The translations under genes were made by a program, and so were the position numbers. A model generated the notes under the pieces. The model saw only the letters and a list, made by a program, of their open reading frames with translations. It was not told the DNA's origin and ran no database searches. Source: Sneathia sanguinegens (GTDB taxonomy: Bacteria > Fusobacteriota > Fusobacteriia > Fusobacteriales > Leptotrichiaceae). From it: 64,000 nucleotides of DNA. Positions within the stretch are counted from its first letter, which is position 1. Each line of letters opens with the position of its first letter. The DNA is taken from assembly GCF_001517935.1 (NCBI RefSeq), contig NZ_LOQF01000001.1:1-64000 (forward strand). Reading direction: 5' to 3'. Of the stretch, positions 62,787 through 64,000 are shown piece by piece.

Positions 62787-63835
62787 AAAGGATAGCATTA
62801 ACTACTGGAGGTACTGGAGGACATATTTATCCAGCACTTGCACTTGCTAAAGAAATGAGAAAAAAAGGTTATGAAGTAATCTTTATAGGAACTTCACATA
62901 GAATGGAAAAAGAAATAGTTCCTAAAGAAAAATTTAAATTTTATGGCTTAGATATTTTACCATTTAGTAGTATTAAAGCAGTAATTAAAGGTATAAAGGC
63001 TGTATTTGAAATTAAAAAAATTTTGAAAAATGAAAAAATTGATACAGTAGTAGGTTTTGGAAACTATATTTCTATACCTACAATACTTTCAGCAAAGTTA
63101 CTAGGTTTAAATATTTATTTACAAGAACAAAATATAGTTATGGGAAAGGCAAATAAATATTGTTTACCTTTTGCTAAAAAAATATTTTTGGCTTTTGGTC
63201 AAAGTCTTGAACAAATAAAGAATAAGAAAAAATGTGTAGTAACAGGGAACCCTTTAAGACAAGAATTCTATAATATCACAAAAGAGGATGCAAGAGAAAT
63301 TTTAGGTATACCTAAAAAAAATAAGGTAGTTTTAGTTATGGGTGGAAGTTTGGGAGCAAAAGTCCTTAATGAAGCTATTATAGCTAATATTGAATATATA
63401 AATAAAAAGAAAGATTTTAATTTATATTGGTCTACAGGTGAGAGCCTATATAAAGAAAGTATGCTTAGAATAAAGGATTTTAAAAATATAATAGTGATGC
63501 CATATTTTGAAAATGTTTATGAAATAATGGCAGCATCAGATTTAGTAATTTGTAGATCTGGAGCTTCAACAATATCAGAGCTATTACAATTAGAAAAACC
63601 AGCAATATTTATACCTTATGATTTTGTTGGGCAAAAAGAAAATGCAGAAATGCTAGAATATGCAAATGCTGCAAAAAGTTATTCAAATGAAGAAGCCAAA
63701 AATGCTGTAAAGGAAGCTTTAGCTCTTTGTGAACAACAAGAAATGCTTGATTTTATGAAAGGGAATATAAAAGAGTTGAATCCTGGAAATGCAATAAATA
63801 ATATATTAAAAGAAATGGAAGATGATGCAAAGTGA
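62783..63835 (+). CDS. murG: UDP-N-acetylglucosamine:lipid I N-acetylglucosaminyltransferase
   Basis: A 350-aa GT28 enzyme making lipid II on the inner face of the membrane. Motifs: TTGGTGGHIYPALALAKEM, VVGFGNYISIPTILSAKLLG, LQEQNIVMGKANKY, VTGNPLRQEF, VMGGSLGAKVLNEAI and ICRSGASTISELLQLEKPAI. It overlaps ftsW by 4 nt. The murC start lies within its stop codon region. Confidence 0.96.
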   Translation: MKRIALTTGGTGGHIYPALALAKEMRKKGYEVIFIGTSHRMEKEIVPKEKFKFYGLDILPFSSIKAVIKGIKAVFEIKKILKNEKIDTVVGFGNYISIPTILSAKLLGLNIYLQEQNIVMGKANKYCLPFAKKIFLAFGQSLEQIKNKKKCVVTGNPLRQEFYNITKEDAREILGIPKKNKVVLVMGGSLGAKVLNEAIIANIEYINKKKDFNLYWSTGESLYKESMLRIKDFKNIIVMPYFENVYEIMAASDLVICRSGASTISELLQLEKPAIFIPYDFVGQKENAEMLEYANAAKSYSNEEAKNAVKEALALCEQQEMLDFMKGNIKELNPGNAINNILKEMEDDAK

Positions 63836-64000
63836 GAAGAATATATTTTAGTGGGATAAATGGAATAGGAATGAGTGGAATAGCAAAAATACTTAAGCAA
63901 CAAGGTAATATTGTTGAAGGATCAGACTTAGAATATAAAGATATTACAAAATCTTTGGAAGATTTGGGTATAAAGGTACATATAGGTCAAAGAGTGGAAA
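63832..64000 (+). CDS. murC: UDP-N-acetylmuramate:L-alanine ligase (partial, runs off the window)
   Basis: The first 56 codons of MurC: GTG 63832 overlaps the murG TGA, and the product opens RRIYFSGINGIGMSGIAKIL, the typical MurC N-terminal G-x-G-G-x-G-M-S-G motif, then GSDLEYKDITKSLEDLGIKV. The rest lies beyond the window. MurC adds L-Ala to UDP-MurNAc. Start choice follows coupling with murG. Confidence 0.9.
   Translation, partial: MRRIYFSGINGIGMSGIAKILKQQGNIVEGSDLEYKDITKSLEDLGIKVHIGQRVE

Overview
This window is a stretch of a very AT-rich chromosome. The gene content points to a Gram-negative-type member of the Fusobacteriota, probably Leptotrichiaceae (Sneathia/Streptobacillus/Leptotrichia-like). 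Firmicute-like housekeeping genes (RNase M5, SpoVG, a YutG-type PgpA, recX next to recA) sit beside outer-membrane genes: a YadA-like trimeric autotransporter and two beta-barrel proteins ending in Trp. The genus is inferred from gene content only.

Layout. 1-300: two tandem, divergent 5S rRNA genes. 306-6334: a PTS EIIA domain, then dinB, a 49-aa ORF, pepD, a fused RNase M5-NadR-type NMN adenylyltransferase, and a secreted nuclease. 6372-9385 (minus): a D-lactate-type dehydrogenase between two paralogous AEC carriers. 9515-16758: recA, recX, rdgB, recG, a DMT transporter, proS, spoVG. 16905-20111 (minus): rpsO, a MATE exporter, rpiB, a HIT protein and an rRNA/tRNA 2'-O-methyltransferase. 20287-24306: accessory stretch with a small secreted protein, a TnpB-only IS200/IS605-type element with its RNA-bearing right end, a nitrilase, an SdpI-like protein and an MFS exporter. 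24293-36555: L10 leader, rplJ-rplL-rpoB-rpoC-gmk-rpoZ, then dnaG-rpoD. 36568-38198: RidA and the trimeric autotransporter. 38281-45396: a short terminated RNA and an oligopeptide/oligosaccharide ABC importer operon with a beta-propeller enzyme and a PgpA-like protein. 45502-47867: an MsmK/UgpC-type ATPase, a shortened LacI regulator, and a convergent small alarmone synthetase. 47945-51237 (minus): two paralogous outer-membrane proteins. 51461-53251: SurA/PpiD-like foldase. 53338-57044: a peptide/nickel-type ABC transporter without a binding protein, uppP, and a ComEA-like HhH protein. 57083-64000: a DUF2974 hydrolase and the division/cell-wall cluster murF-mraY-murD-ftsW-murG-murC (cut by the window end).

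The most unusual items are the RNase M5-NMN adenylyltransferase fusion, which lies about 3 kb from a pair of covarying 5S genes (the known substrate class of RNase M5); a DnaG primase with all four zinc-ligand positions substituted; a LacI regulator that seems to have lost the middle of its sensor domain; a 45-bp in-frame tandem duplication in ftsW; and a roughly 45-nt terminated RNA before the ABC importer operon. No window gene exceeds ordinary cellular functions, and there is no CRISPR array, prophage or tRNA that I can see. No gap between genes exceeds 300 bases.
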